From positions 28,277,708 to 28,341,707 of the forward strand of contig OX155971.1 of NCBI GenBank assembly GCA_944548615.1: a stretch of DNA of 64,000 nt, given 5' to 3'. Within the stretch, counting starts at the first letter, position 1. Each line of letters opens with the position of its first letter. The DNA is from Micropterix aruncella (lineage: Eukaryota; Arthropoda; Insecta; Lepidoptera; Micropterigidae). Both the position numbers and the translations under genes were made by a program. Below the pieces are notes generated by a model that ran no database searches, was not told the DNA's origin, and saw only the letters and a program-made list of their open reading frames with translations. Positions 34,185 through 45,900 of this stretch are shown here, one piece after another.

Positions 34185-34490
34185 CCCCTTGAGTATGATA
34201 CGACCAAATCTGGTTCTGAAACAATTATCCGTTGAGTATGATACGACCAGATCTGGTTCCGCGTTTTTTTCACTTCTTTGACGTTCTCATATTTATTCAT
34301 AATTATCTAATTGTTTTACAAAATGATATTTCAATATTCTATATTTGAAATTTCAATGCAATCATTGTGCAGTTGTTCTTTTTATGATCGGTTTAGTAGT
34401 TTCGTAGTTATAGTACTTTAAGGTCGATGTCGCCGAAAATCCTGCAAAAGAGACAGATGCATCCATGAAAATACCCATTTACTCCAAGGG
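34185..34490 (+). mobile_element. TTAA-flanked MITE, family A, copy 2
   Basis: 306 bp; TTAA at 34181-34184 and 34491-34494. Very similar to copies at 2780 and 37045, including the doubled GTTGAGTATGATACGACC at the left end. Confidence 0.88.
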
Positions 34491-34679
34491 TTAAAACAAA
34501 TAATATAAAAAAAATATTTTAAAATAACATTTCATTTCAATTGATTTAAAACAGTTTGATAACCCGTTAGCTGTTATTTGACATTCCTAAAACGGCCTCG
34601 GTCGTTGAAGTTGGCGACCTTGAACGGTATCGTGTTGAACACAACAATCACGAGGCAAGATCATAGACGGCGCTGCGCT

Positions 34680-35695
34680 GTTATTCCTCAACAGATTATT
34701 TAGAATACTTAAGACATTTAACACCACTATTAAACCTTTTTTTAAACGAAATAGACATTACAAATTGTCGAATATACCAAAAATGTTTAAAACCTTGGAA
34801 TTCTAATAGATCAACATCTTTCTTGGCAAGATCAAGTAAACCAAGTAAGTCGTCGCATTTTCCATGATTTTCATAGTCTCCGGCGGCTTCAAAGTTTTCT
34901 TCCCATGTCACATAAAGAAATGATTGTTTCCACACTCTTAACGCCTATACTTGACTACAGTGATGTTTGTTACATAGATGCCAGTGAGGTTATTTTGAAT
35001 AAGCTGGAGCGTCTGCAAAATATCTTACTCAGGTATGTTTTTAATTTGCGAAAGTTCGACCACGTTAGCTGCTTTCGTGAACAACTTCATTGGCTTCCTA
35101 TTCGCGATCGAAGAAATTTGCATACGTTGTCGCTACTCTACAACATACTCAATAACCCCACTTCACCCTCCTATCTCAAGGAGAATTTCTACCCTTTGGG
35201 AGGCCACGGTCTTTCACTTCGATCAAGCCGGGATAACACACTCGCCATTCCGATACGTCATTCTTCTGTTTACACGCACTCTTTTACAGTCCATTTTGCT
35301 CGTTTATGGAATCAGCTCCCTCACTCTATCAGGCATGCACCTTCGCTGCATACTTTCAAAAAGTTGTTAAAGAAACATTTATTTTTACACAGCCACTAAC
35401 CAAATACCTCACCTTGTCCTCTCCTTTATCCTTCCCTGGGCAACCTTAGCATAAGTTACTGACAATATCTGTATACGTTTATTTTAAATTTAACTTTACT
35501 ACTTCTTTGTGTATTGTACGGTGAAAATTAAGAATTATTTAACAAATGGTTGACTGTAAGATATCGCTATAGCGATAAGTCAGCCATTTGTGCATAAATT
35601 GTCTTTTTTATAAAACCAGCGTAATATTGATTAAGTTATGTTTTTATAGCACAATTAAGTTTTTCTATTCTATTCTATTGTAAATAAAACAGGGT
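34680..35695 (+). pseudogene. CR1/L2-like LINE, C-terminal RT part and 3' UTR
   Basis: From about 34795 it encodes GILIDQHLSWQDQVNQVSRR and then an open 164-aa frame (34905-35399): LLTPILDYSDVCYIDAS, LNKLERLQNILLRYVFNLRK, WLPIRDRRNLHTLSLLYNIL, LRSSRDNTLAIPIRHSSVYT, FARLWNQLPHSIRHAPSLHT and FKKLLKKHLFLHSH. This is the conserved thumb and C-terminus of CR1/L2-type LINEs. The 3' UTR holds TATCGCTATAGCGATA and ends in (TTCTA)3 at about 35672. Stops lie upstream of 34795. A second copy lies at 28885 (minus). Confidence 0.8.
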
Positions 35696-35699
35696 CTGG

Positions 35700-37040
35700 A
35701 ATATACCTAATAGTTAAGAAACAGTAATTTAGTTGAAATCAATACAGGAAACAAATCACAATTGCTATCCAACGGTTGCAATGATGACTTTCAGTTAGCA
35801 TACCAATGCATTTAACAATAGTCGCATGCGTAATTAATAGATGGCAATAGTAAAATATATTTTTTTTTAATAAACAAAAAAACCCGACGATTACGCTACA
35901 TTACCGATGCACAGGCATTGATTCCGCACTGAAAGTATGTGTTCTAGTCACAACACAAGAAATTAGTAGAAGTAAAAAAGTAGAAGCTGGTTGAGGATCA
36001 CGTTCAATAAAATAATATGGTTTAACCTTTGCACCAATTGGCTATGGCTGATGTGTGCAGATTCTGACCATTGTTGACTCTGCGATTGACGTGCACTGGT
36101 TGTGGAAACTAGTTTGAGATTCACAATCTTCAATGGGGTTAAGATATAATGATCTTAAACAAAGGACAAAGTGGGTAGTGGTACCACCGGCCCCCACAAT
36201 TATTATATGCTCAATGCAGTACTACGATTTGGCAGCTAGGATTTTACTATGAAACTCTAGTAGGTAGCACTAATAAGTTCCAAAAATTTTATAACATTCT
36301 CTTCAATATTCAATATGGTGGCGTTGTGATATTTCAGTATGGCGGCGCACTTTACATGTAGAAATAAAATAATAATAAAGTAACAAACTAATGTTAAAAT
36401 CATAGCTCTTATTATTTTAATATATTATTCAAATAGATATGTCATTTTGACTTGACAACGTCTTATAATTCGATGGACCGGCTGCACGCACGAAAAAACA
36501 TGACTCATGCGGCGTTACCTCGCTCTGAGGCGTTCCATTTATTATATTTATTATTCAATATAAATGCTGCCATCTACCGGTTGCGACAAGAATTATTTAC
36601 TAACCTCAGTCTAAAATAGTACGAATGAAAATCACTAGATTGATTTAAATTCTTGACATAATTTATTCTTGATAAACGGAATGTTATTACTGAACGGATA
36701 ATTTTCTTGTGGGTACAACAAAGTGCAACAAAGTAAGCAACTTTTATTAAAAAAAAAAAAATATGAAAAGCTATCATTACGATGCGCTATCTAACGGTTG
36801 GTAAAATGTCGCTGATATTGTTAATTTACGACGTATTACCTACCGCTAGATGGCGCAGCTTGCTCAAACGCTTCTCAAACCGTTATTTAACAGTTTGAGA
36901 TTTCAAACTTTCAAATTAAAAAAAACAATAAACTTTAAACAATTATACAATTATACTGCTATACATTTACATGTTGTAGTCGAATCGGTGAGTATAAAAG
37001 CATATATTTTTGGGTGTTTGTAATAAACAATATCAGAATC
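35700..37040. other. Intron 2 sequence with a TAGATGGC hairpin
   Basis: AT-rich, no exon. At 36783-36858 GCGCTATCTAACGGTTGGTAA and its imperfect inverse TTACCTACCGCTAGATGGCGC flank a short loop. The same hairpin, nearly perfect, is in the MITE at 55836. Isolated TAGATGGC or GCCATCTA motifs recur at about 35838 and 36570. Confidence 0.5.
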
Positions 37041-37044
37041 TTAA

Positions 37045-37347
37045 CCCGTTGAGTATGATACGACCAAATCTGGTTCTGAAACAATTGTCCGTTGAGTATG
37101 ATACGACCAGATCTGGTTCCGCGTTTTTTTCACTTCTTTGTTCTCATATTTATTCATAATTATCTAATTGTTTTACAAAATGATATTTCAATATTCTATA
37201 TTCGAAATTTCAATGCAATCATTGTGCAGTTGTTCTTTTTATGATTGGTGTAGTAGTTTCGTAGTTATAGTACTTTAAGGTCGATGTCGCCGAAAATCCT
37301 GCAAAAGAGACAGATGCATCCATGAAAATACCCATTTACTCCAAGGG
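37045..37347 (+). mobile_element. TTAA-flanked MITE, family A, copy 3
   Basis: 303 bp; TTAA at 37041-37044 and 37348-37351, same ends and doubled left motif as the other family A copies. Confidence 0.88.
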
Positions 37348-37445
37348 TTAAATGAAACTGCTTCAAATGCAACCATTCCATCAGTATTGTCTTATGTTGT
37401 TGTCACGTTCAACTATCACCAGTAAACCGACTTTACAGACAACCA

Positions 37446-37795
37446 CCGATTTTTTTTATTTGGTATGCATACAGGTTTCAATATGTAATAATTACAGACT
37501 TTAGTACAGATAGACTAATAGATGGCTTTCTAACTCTTCGTATTATTTCTGTGATGTAATCAGCCTATATAAAAATGCAATAGATGGCACTAATAATTCA
37601 ACGTTATTATTATTGTTTCGTTGGTTAAATTATTGGGTTTTTATAATCAATCAGTCTGTTATAAAAAAAACATTAATTATCAATGTTATTATATATGACT
37701 AAATACATTGCTACACGCCTGCCTTTAATGCTATCAGCGCCACCTGCACTTCGCGGGCGCAAAAGGGTTGCCAAAATGGCAACCCTTTTCGCCGG
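37446..37795. repeat. Dispersed repeat T, copy 2, ending in a hairpin
   Basis: Ordered similarity to 31104-31400. The right end is extended into a perfect 13-bp-arm hairpin AAAAGGGTTGCCA-AAA-TGGCAACCCTTTT at about 37770-37798, just 54 bp from exon 2 of the C18orf21-like gene. Confidence 0.65.
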
Positions 37796-37851
37796 CGATG
37801 TTGACCATTTAATATCATATAATGAATGACTTCGCCGCTTATCATACCAAC

Positions 37852-37969
37852 CTTCGTACTGAAGTTATTCTCCCGCCAGCCACTGAAACAGTTCCCGCAC
37901 CTTTTTTCTGGTCCAAAACGCTTCACCGGCAACTTTAACTTATACTGCGAGACAGCCACACACCTGGAG
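37852..37969 (-). CDS. C18orf21-like zinc-ribbon protein, exon 2
   Basis: The minus-strand exon starts after AAATTTCCAG and ends at ACGAAG|gttggt (a non-consensus but GT donor). It completes a Val codon, then encodes 39 residues: SRCVAVSQYKLKLPVKRFGP and EKRCGNCFSGWRENNFSTK. RCGNCF supplies the first CxxC pair of the zinc ribbon, equivalent to TCPYCF in human C18orf21; the second pair is in exon 4. Intron 1 is only 76 bp. Phase is 2 at the start and 0 at the end, matching both neighbours. Confidence 0.78.
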
Positions 37970-38045
37970 CTGGAAATTTCAATATTGGAGTAAGCAACAT
38001 AACCTCAAAACGGTGCAATTTTCGAGGCGATGCCAATGCTCTTAC

Positions 38046-38143
38046 ACATAATAACTACTTAGAGTCCGACTTGATTTATCACCGGGATACAGTTTTCCGG
38101 CTAATTTCCACAAGTGCTGGACGTTTGACTGAACATCGTTCAT
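38046..38143 (-). CDS. C18orf21-like zinc-ribbon protein, exon 1 (start)
   Basis: Minus strand: ATG at 38143-38141 within GAGAAAAATGAAC; 32 codons plus two bases, donor GT|gtaaga at 38045. Encodes MNDVQSNVQHLWKLAGKLYP then GDKSSRTLSSYY. The LxxLxxxxPGxSRxLSxxY helix corresponds to the N-terminal AARGLHDSCPGQARYL-like helix of human C18orf21, as in Rpr2/Rpp21/Snm1-type subunits of RNase P and MRP. I chose this ATG because it is the first in frame after a stop and gives a length (240 aa) close to the family's. It lies head to head with MARS2 12.6 kb away (about 2.8 kb without the foldback element and BEL). Confidence 0.75.
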
Positions 38144-38149
38144 TTTTCT

Positions 38150-39136
38150 CCACAAAGTAATAAACGCTAAAGACACCGCTAAAGGCGATCCAAACTGTCA
38201 AATCAAAGTGACAGTTCTGGCTGCGTTCAACGGTTCAGTGTATATTGTGACGAGCCAGCTTCGTGCGTTGAGCAGCATCCATTTACCACGACTGAATGTC
38301 ATTTTGTGATAATACCGATTTATACCGGTCGTTTAATACCGATTCGATTTTATATGAGATCATTCTGGTGTGATGCATTTTCTAAAGTAAACAATATATC
38401 TTTTTATAGTGTTTTACTCAACGTATTTGTTTACGTGCTTATGAAAATGTCTTATTGTTCTTTGAAGAGTCGATGCATTTTTCTTTTTCTTGATTGTTGA
38501 TTGTTGATCCTCATTAAATGTAGTCTATGTAGAACTCTTTGGATGCTTTCTATTTTTCTAGTTTTCATATATTTTCGTTATTGAATTGCTGATTCTCTAT
38601 GTTTTTCATTATTTCTGTTTATTTTTATTTTTCTAGTTTTTATGCTTTGTTATTTTTAAATTCTATGTTTTTTTTTCAACATTAGTTTTTTATACACTTT
38701 TTTTATAATTTGAAATGTAATTTTAGTTGTAGAAATACCATTTTTTTATATGTAATTTCTATACCCAGATCGGGTTTTTGAAAATAAATTTTTCTTATTT
38801 CTTATTTCTTAACTAATATTATAATTTCTAACACGTTTATAGATATTTTAAATCAATCCCGCTTATAATATCATATTATGAGTGATTGATCCCGACCTAG
38901 CAGATTCGGGTGGCTACTTAGAACTTTAATATTCGATCTGAATTTTACTGCGCGACACTATGATATTTTTTTTTCCTAAAATATTTTTTTTGGCAGTAAC
39001 TCACTCGTTTATTTTAATTTATGTATGTTAATCCGGGCTTACGGTGAAATCTATTTCGATATATATTAAAATATATCTATAATGATATATACTTTGTAAT
39101 ATTACCTAATTCAATAATATCTAATTTAAGGAGTTT
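38150..39136. other. Intergenic sequence, unassigned
   Basis: The first ~150 bp is the promoter region of the minus-strand gene (no clear TATA). From about 38500 it is T-rich and ends a segment at GAAAATAAATTTTTCTTATT with TTTCTTA repeats (about 38780-38810), which looks like a LINE or retroposon 3' tail. A 64-aa ORF at 38306 has no recognisable content. Confidence 0.4.
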
Positions 39137-39139
39137 TTA

Positions 39140-40075
39140 CGGGGGTTTATGAGACATGCATCGTTTATTTACTGGAGGTGCTCGGGCTTGGGTTCGGGCC
39201 AACTGGAGGTGAAGGCGAAGAGTTTTCTGACCTCTGGTATTTTGAGAGCGTGGGGATCTGTGACAATGATGCGGGGCCTGAAACGATGCCCGGGGACGAT
39301 GATTCGGGGGTCTTTCTAGCACGGCCTATAAAGCCGGAGTAAAAGAGAAAAACCACCGTTGAGAATGTGCTTTTTTGGGCTGTATCTAGAGACAACACTG
39401 AAGTAAGAGATGATCTTCGTGGACATTACGTTACTTGATCTTCTTTTGCCGCGACTATTCGTCGCATCTAAAACTATTTGCAAAATGATCTCCCGATATG
39501 TAGTTTACGCACGGTGTAGACAGATCTACACTCTACATCCGACCGTCAAACGTTACCTCAATAGTGCGTTAGAGTTTCCAAACGCTTGAGGAGGCGGGTT
39601 ATCGCTAATATTAAAGTTTTCGATCAGCTCGTCGTCCGACATAGAAGTGTCGGTACCTTTGGTAAGGGTTATAAACGCTTTTAGTTTTCTATCCTCCAAA
39701 AAATGTATAGAAATAAAATTATTGGCGCTTTTACCCTATTCAAAGGCAACATCATTGCGGTTGAGGCCGATTTTTAAGTTGTTTCTATACCTGGGATTTC
39801 CTTATCAATAATTAATTTGCCAAACGAGAGAGGGCTAAATGTGGCGTTTTCGTTTTTATCCGGATCATCGATATACGGCCCAGCCACATATACCTGATTA
39901 AAGTTGGGTTGTGAGTGAAATGCTGTCTTGAAAGCAAATGGAGGTCGCAGTCGGTCTCGACCTCAATCGTGGAGTCAAAACCTGCCAATGTATTGACGGT
40001 GTCATCGTCTGTCGGAACAAGAAGCATTGTGGCATCTACGGGTGCATTTTTAAGGTTAACATGGGTCAGCACATA
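39140..40075 (-). pseudogene. Decayed ORF of unknown origin
   Basis: Consecutive minus-strand stretches look protein-coding but are split by frameshifts: LTHVNLKNAPVDATMLLVPT and DDDTVNTLAGFDSTIEVETD (about 40070-39915), GPYIDDPDKNENATFSPLSF (about 39890-39810), RLKIGLNRNDVAFE and NNFISIHFLEDRKLKAFITL (about 39780-39660), then SMSDDELIENFNISDNPPPQ (about 39640-39580). Acidic, Asn/Asp-rich, unlike any LINE or transposase I know. It could be an old integrated viral or large-transposon gene; I do not recognise the family. Confidence 0.4.
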
Positions 40076-40159
40076 CCCTGCCCCTCCAACCTGCCACTCA
40101 CATCTTCACCTCAACGATTACGTATTTCATTCATACTTCTAGATGTTTTAAAGTAAGTT

Positions 40160-40733
40160 AATATTAATTTAATACTTTTTTGCTGTATCATGTCAATTTG
40201 CCTTTGTAGTTTTAGGTACCCGATTGTTATAAATTATGTGGTAAGTAAGATTGTTAAAAATCCTTTCTAATACGGAAATCCGAAACTAACGATTTTTAGA
40301 ATTATTTTAATCTTAAGCGACTAGCCAAATTATTGAGTACTAATTTATAATCGATAATGGTTAATACTAAGAAAATGTATGTTTTCAAAACAATAAACTT
40401 GACTTGATTGATTTGTGATGAAAAACCACCAAAATGCAGCAAAAAGTAAAACGCAGGGTAGGCAGTTTCGCCTTCCTTGGAGATGGCACGCCCGGCCGGG
40501 CCAAAGTAAATCAAAGGTTTCTCACGGTCACAACAGGCAAATCACAAAAACACAGTTAGTAAATAACGGCACGTTAGGTCGAGAAACGGAGCTACGATAC
40601 AGGATCGAAATGACACAAAAGCCGTTATTGTATCCTAGCGAGACTCCATTTCAAATTTTAATACCCTCCATTTTTACAATGTGAACGCAATTGATTTCGT
40701 CCATAGACAGACACCACTTTGCTAGACCCAAGA
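40160..40733. other. Unassigned intergenic sequence
   Basis: Lies between the decayed ORF and the foldback element. An 89-aa ORF at 40415-40684 (+) has no family resemblance. Confidence 0.4.
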
Positions 40734-40753
40734 CGATAATAGGGGTCCCATCA

Positions 40754-40915
40754 AACTTGCAGAAGGCAGATTTGCAGACGGCAATCTTGCAGACGGCATT
40801 CTTGCAGGCGGCAGTTTTGCAGAAGGCAATCTTGCAGAAGGCAGTTTTGCAAATGTCAAACTGACGTTTCGAGGGTCGGCATTTTTGCAGACGGCATTTT
40901 TGCAGAAAATGAAGT
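40754..40915 (+). repeat. 15-bp tandem array, left arm
   Basis: Six adjacent 15-bp units beginning TTGCAGA(A/C)GGCA (about 40756-40855), then two more at about 40884-40915 after a 30-bp spacer. In one frame the units read A-x-L-Q-x, like pentapeptide repeats, but with a stop soon after. Confidence 0.85.
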
Positions 40916-41057
40916 TAGAAGCAAAACATCGTATTTAAAATTTAGTGTTACCAGAGTAGAAATCGACAAAAGCCGCGTTTTCATATGTCAGGGTAGGGAA
41001 GAAACCAGTCCACTTCTTTGAGTGTCCTCTCCATCGCGGATCTCAGCAATCAACTTT

Positions 41058-41300
41058 CGATTTTAGGGAAAGAAAACCCTAACCTAACCTAACAGAAAAA
41101 CTTAAAACATTTTTTTTAATGTTTAGTTTGATGTACTGAATCATCCACTACAAGGATGCCGGTAATTAATGTCACTTCGATTTTAGGGAAAGAAAAACCT
41201 AACCTAACCTAACCTAACAGAAAAACTTAAAACATTTGTACAGCTAATCCTTGTAGTGGATGTACTGAATCATCCACTACAAGGATGCCGGTAATTAAAT
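41058..41300. repeat. Direct repeat pair with (CCTAA)n tracts
   Basis: Two copies (about 41058-41172 and 41175-41300) of CGATTTTAGGGAAAGAAAA, (CCTAA)3-4, CAGAAAAACTTAAAACATTT and CATCCACTACAAGGATGCCG. CCTAA is the complement of TTAGG, the common insect telomere unit, but the runs are very short. The CATCCACTACAAGGATG part resembles the terminus of MITE family G. Confidence 0.7.
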
Positions 41301-41447
41301 GTGGAGAGGTAAAAATATTCACCACTTTAATTTACCCTGACATGATAATTTGCTACTTATTTTTCTAAATTTAAAATTAATAACATATGACCGCTTTACT
41401 GCTTTATTTTTGGTTTGTAAAATAATATAAAATTATTTTATTCATGT

Positions 41448-42033
41448 TGGTTCAGAATATCCGAAAGAGCGGACGCCAGGGTCGATAAATCTTCCCTAAA
41501 AGTGAGACCCTCTTACAAAGGGTAGGAAACATAATTAGTCACGGACGCCGAGGATATGAGATTCCTTGAAAAATAGCTGATAACTCAAAGGAAAGGACAG
41601 AAAGGGGCTATAAAATATAAAATAAACGAGCGGTCGACCCTGAAACACGAGAATCCAGGGACCGACAACGTTCCCATTCAAAATAAATCGTGAAAAGGAC
41701 CCCTTAGTAACACATGGTAACGATAAATTCCCTGGCGAGGCGACTGGCAAAAGACTACGAAATAAAAACCGTGGACGTTACAAAAAATCATACATACTCC
41801 AAATCCCACAATTCACCCTAGAAATAATATAGTTTAAAATGTAAAGAAACTTGCATGATTAATTAATTAAGCATAGCATATAGTATTTCGTTTAATGTAA
41901 AGTAAAGCGCTAGGAGAGACAACTTAATTAGCCTAATTAACGATCTAACATTAATATTAACTTGTTACTAATGACCTGAAACTAACCTATGTTTAAGACA
42001 ATATGTACTCGGGAACGGTGGCGTTTGCGACGA

Positions 42034-42065
<32 letters not shown>

Positions 42066-42868
42066 CTTTATTTAAGAGAAAGTAGTACAAAAATTATGTC
42101 TTAAAAACTACCCAACTAGGTTAATGCCTGTACTAGGGTAGATTCTTTTCTTTTAAATTAAGCAAATAATATGTCTATAAAATGTTTAAATGTAAGACAG
42201 AGACAACTAGTATTCGCTTCTCGCTCTAGCGTGCAAGCGAGGAAGCATGATCGCGATGTCTCTCTCAAACGGGGTTGCATCTGTTATGCGCCCTGTCTCG
42301 TTATTGGACAAAACGTGTGCGGCGCAGTAATAGGGGTGTGTTTAGAAATTTCTGGAAGGATCTAGACCAATGAGAGGTAAGGGCGGTCGCTATCGTAAAA
42401 AAAAATGTAATGGCGATCGACGACAGAAAAGAGCGAAAGTTCAGTTGTAAATTGGCAAAGGATCAGCGTGAACGCGCCGCGATCCAAGCACCGGGACTTA
42501 GTAGTAAATTATAAGTACTCGGAACTCAATGTAAAAGTAAAGATAAGTGACCGAATAAAAGAAAGTCTCGCGAATAAAAAGTGTTTATTTTCGACGGAAG
42601 CTTATCCTGCGTGACCTGAGGAAAGTGAGGTTCTATCACGGAAGCCTCTCGCTGAACAAATTTCCTTGTGAGGTTGGAATCCACCACTCGTTCGAGACAA
42701 CCACCCCTGAGAGAAAAACCAACCTAGCTGGTGAGTGATTACCATTTGAATACAGTCCAAGGTGAAAACCATTGAAGATAATCGAAGGGGTAATTACCCA
42801 GCACAAAGGGGGTCGCGTAAATTCACAAGTAAAGTGGGTTTATGCAAACCGGGTAAAAATCCCAACCA
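41448..42868 (+). repeat. BEL 5' LTR
   Basis: 1421 bp, TG...CA, with an (AAT)n microsatellite at about 42031-42063. Short ORFs within it are repeated in the 3' LTR and are not genes. A likely polyadenylation or TATA-type AATAAA cluster is at about 42555-42580. Confidence 0.93.
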
Positions 42869-42951
42869 TCGTGGTCCTCCGTCAAGCCGAATAAAGAAAA
42901 TCGGAAAGAAAAGTGACTTTGGATCAAGAACGAGAAAAGAAAAATAAAAAT

Positions 42952-45900
42952 ATGGATTCGAAAAGCACGCAATCCGAAAATCCAAGACCTTCATCGCGCG
43001 CCTGGTCAGAGAGCAGCAGAAGAAGCGAGCACGTTCAGGAACTGCGAGCAGCATCTGAAGAACTTCGAAGAGTGAACCTCCAAAAAGCCAAGAAAAAAGC
43101 TGATAAAAATAAATTGGATGCGGAACTGAAAAAAGTGGCTGCGCGGCGCACGGCGCGCAGAGCGGCTGAAGAAATCGAAGAAGAGGCTGACATGGACCTT
43201 CAACGAGCAGCGATGCAGGAAGAACTGGATGCAGCGGAAGAAGACTCGCGGCATGCTATGAGGATGCTGGAAATTGTCTCCGAAACCTTCGGGACAGAAA
43301 CGAGCAGTCAGGAAAATGATCGCGACGTCGCGGGGGACAACACGGCAGCCAGCAGAGTGTCGAGATGGGCCGAGTATCAAACTCCAGCTGCTGAGACGTC
43401 CCCAGAACCCTGGGGGGGAACATTCGCAGAAGAAAATGGAGAAGCGGCACGGCGGCGTGAAGACGGCGGGCGATCGGAACCGGGCAACGCGGCGGCGTCC
43501 GGCGCGACGGTGGCGGACGGCGCGGCGAATGCGGGCGGCGCGGCGAATGCGAGCGGCGCGGCAGCTGCGGACAACGCTAGGGCAGAGACCAAGGCGGTGT
43601 CGGCGGCGGCGGTAAAGGCCGCCGCTGATACGGACCTGGGTACGAGCAGCGATGGAATTAGCAGCTCGAGCGAAAAAATGATAAAAGAGGTATGTAGGAT
43701 TTTTTCTGTAGCGTCCACAAAACCGCATTTTGCAAAAGAGTTACCTTCATTTCACGGGAATCCTTTAGAATTCGTAGCCTTCAAAGCTATTTTCAAACAG
43801 TCGACAGACGTAATGCATTTAAATGATGCACAAAACTTATTGCGTTTGCAGACAGCATTAAAAGGTAGAGCACGCGAGGCAGTGACGGGTTTGCTTTTAA
43901 GTCCTGACAACGTGACAAATATCATGACCACGTTAGAGGCGCTATTCGGTAATACGAATTTAATTATTCAGAGAACGATAGCGGATTTGAGGAAAGAAAA
44001 AGGGTTATCTGATAGTCTAGATGCAGACGGTTTAATGCGATTTGCGTGCCAGATAAAAAATCTGGTCGCGACCGTAAAATCGGTAAGTAAATTAGAACAT
44101 CTTTATAATCCAGACTTATTGGCTTCACTTGTGGCAAAATTGCCAAAGAACTTATTAACTCTGTGGCTAGCTGACAGGGGAAGGGTTGGTTTAAACGATC
44201 CGGTATTAGTTTATTTCGCATTATGGTTAGAGAAATTAGCGATCAGCGCACAAGACGCCGGTCTGTGTACCGCAGAGCTCCCTAGGAAAAGTTATGATAA
44301 CCCGCGAGACAAGAGACAGAAAGAAACGGGCTCTAAAAAATATATTTTACATACCCAGGGCAAAGAAGACCCTAAGTGCCCTCGGTGTGAGAAATCCCAT
44401 TATTTAAATAAATGTGAAGAATTTAAAAATCTAACTTTAGCAAGCCGCTGGGATGAGATAAAAAAAATGCGTAGGTGTTTTAAATGTTTAGGGCACAACC
44501 ACGGCCGAAAATCGTGTTCGGCATATAAACGGTTTCCAAAGGGCAAATATCATTATCTGCTGACCGCCCCGCCGCCTGCGAACGAGGCGGACATCGCGGC
44601 GGCGCCGCGCGCGAGCTCCGAGGTAGTGGCGAACGCAGTATCTGGAAATCAGGTCATTCTGCAAGTATTACCGATAACCGTAGTTGGAACCCGGGGTAGA
44701 AAAACATTATATGCGTTGTTAGACGCAGGCGCGACTGTTTCACTCATTGATCAGAGCGTGGCAATAGAACTAGGCATTCGAGGCCCGACGCAGGGATTAC
44801 AGCTCTCTGGAATCGGGAATATGAGAGAGAGTAATAGCAGTGCCGAAGCGGTGTCCTTCAAAGTAAGGGGAGATTTAGGTAAGAAGGAATACGTAGTACG
44901 AGCTTACAGCGTAGCCTCGTTAAATCTACCGGAGGTCAAAAGCGTGATAAGTGCGCAGAGGCCGATCGGAGGGATGGTGCGTTCGACTCAGGCGACGACC
45001 GTAAAACCTGACCTGCTCCTGGGAGCTAATTGTTGGGAACTGATAGTCTCTAGAGGATTAAAAATGGTAGACGGGGGCCTATCGGTATCTAAAACACTCC
45101 TGGGGTGGGTGGCTATCGGCGGCAATAACGCTCTCGAACGAGACATTAGGTACCCGGCGCTATGCTTAAATCAGGAAAATGAACCTTCTTTAGATAAATT
45201 ACTTGAAGAAAATCTGAAGCTAGAGTACGATTGGCCACAGAAAAAGCGAAAGCTTCAGGCCGATGTTAGGGCTGAAAAAATCTTAGAAGATACTACTTCT
45301 TTTAAAAATGGAGTATGGGAGACAGGTCTGTTATGGAAAGAGGTGAACTTTTCCGTACCAGATAACCGAGACATGGCAATGACTCGGCTGAGGTCAGTGG
45401 AACGGAAAATGGACTCCGACCGTCTTTATGGAGAAAAATACTGCCAGCAGATAGAGAGATATCTAGCTGAGGGGTATGCTTCGGAAGTCGAGGAAAAACA
45501 ATTAAAAAACCGCCCTCGAGTGTTATTTCTTCCGCACCTGGGGGTTATTCACCCCGCGAAGAAAGACAAAATTCGTGTCGTTCACGACGCTGCGTCCTCG
45601 GGCGCAGGCGGGTCGCTGAATAGCATGTTATTAGGTGGACCAGACTATTTAAATAGCATATTAGGAATTTTATTACGATTCCGTGAAAATGCAATCGCTT
45701 TCACGGCCGACATACGAGATATGTATCTTCGGATAAAAGTGAGCGAGGAAGATAGCTTCAGTCAGCTGTTTCTCTGGCGAGGTTTCCAGCGTGAAAGTCC
45801 TCCAAAAATATTAAAAATGGACTGTCTAATATTCGGTAGTTGTTGCTCCCCGGCCTCCGCGATCTACGTAAAAAATAAAAACGCAGCTCGGTTTAAGGAC

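Noticed and set aside
39938..40156. Cys-rich + strand ORF (TCQCIDGVIVC...) resembling a VWC-type peptide
   Set aside because: It is opposite the longer, more coherent minus-strand reading, lacks a signal peptide and has too few cysteines in the right spacing.
40754..40915. CRISPR-like direct repeats
   Set aside because: The 15-bp units are head-to-tail without unique spacers and sit in an inverted-arm transposon of a eukaryote.
41085..41220. Telomere or interstitial telomeric array
   Set aside because: Only 3-4 CCTAA units per tract, embedded in a duplicated transposon segment.
42913..42951. GTG as start of the BEL polyprotein
   Set aside because: Eukaryotic initiation favours the ATG at 42952 in the same frame; the GTG is simply the first alternative start in the open frame.
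43006..43728. 240-aa ORF on the minus strand
   Set aside because: It is the antisense shadow of the GC-rich BEL Gag region; no family resemblance, and the + frame has an intact domain order.
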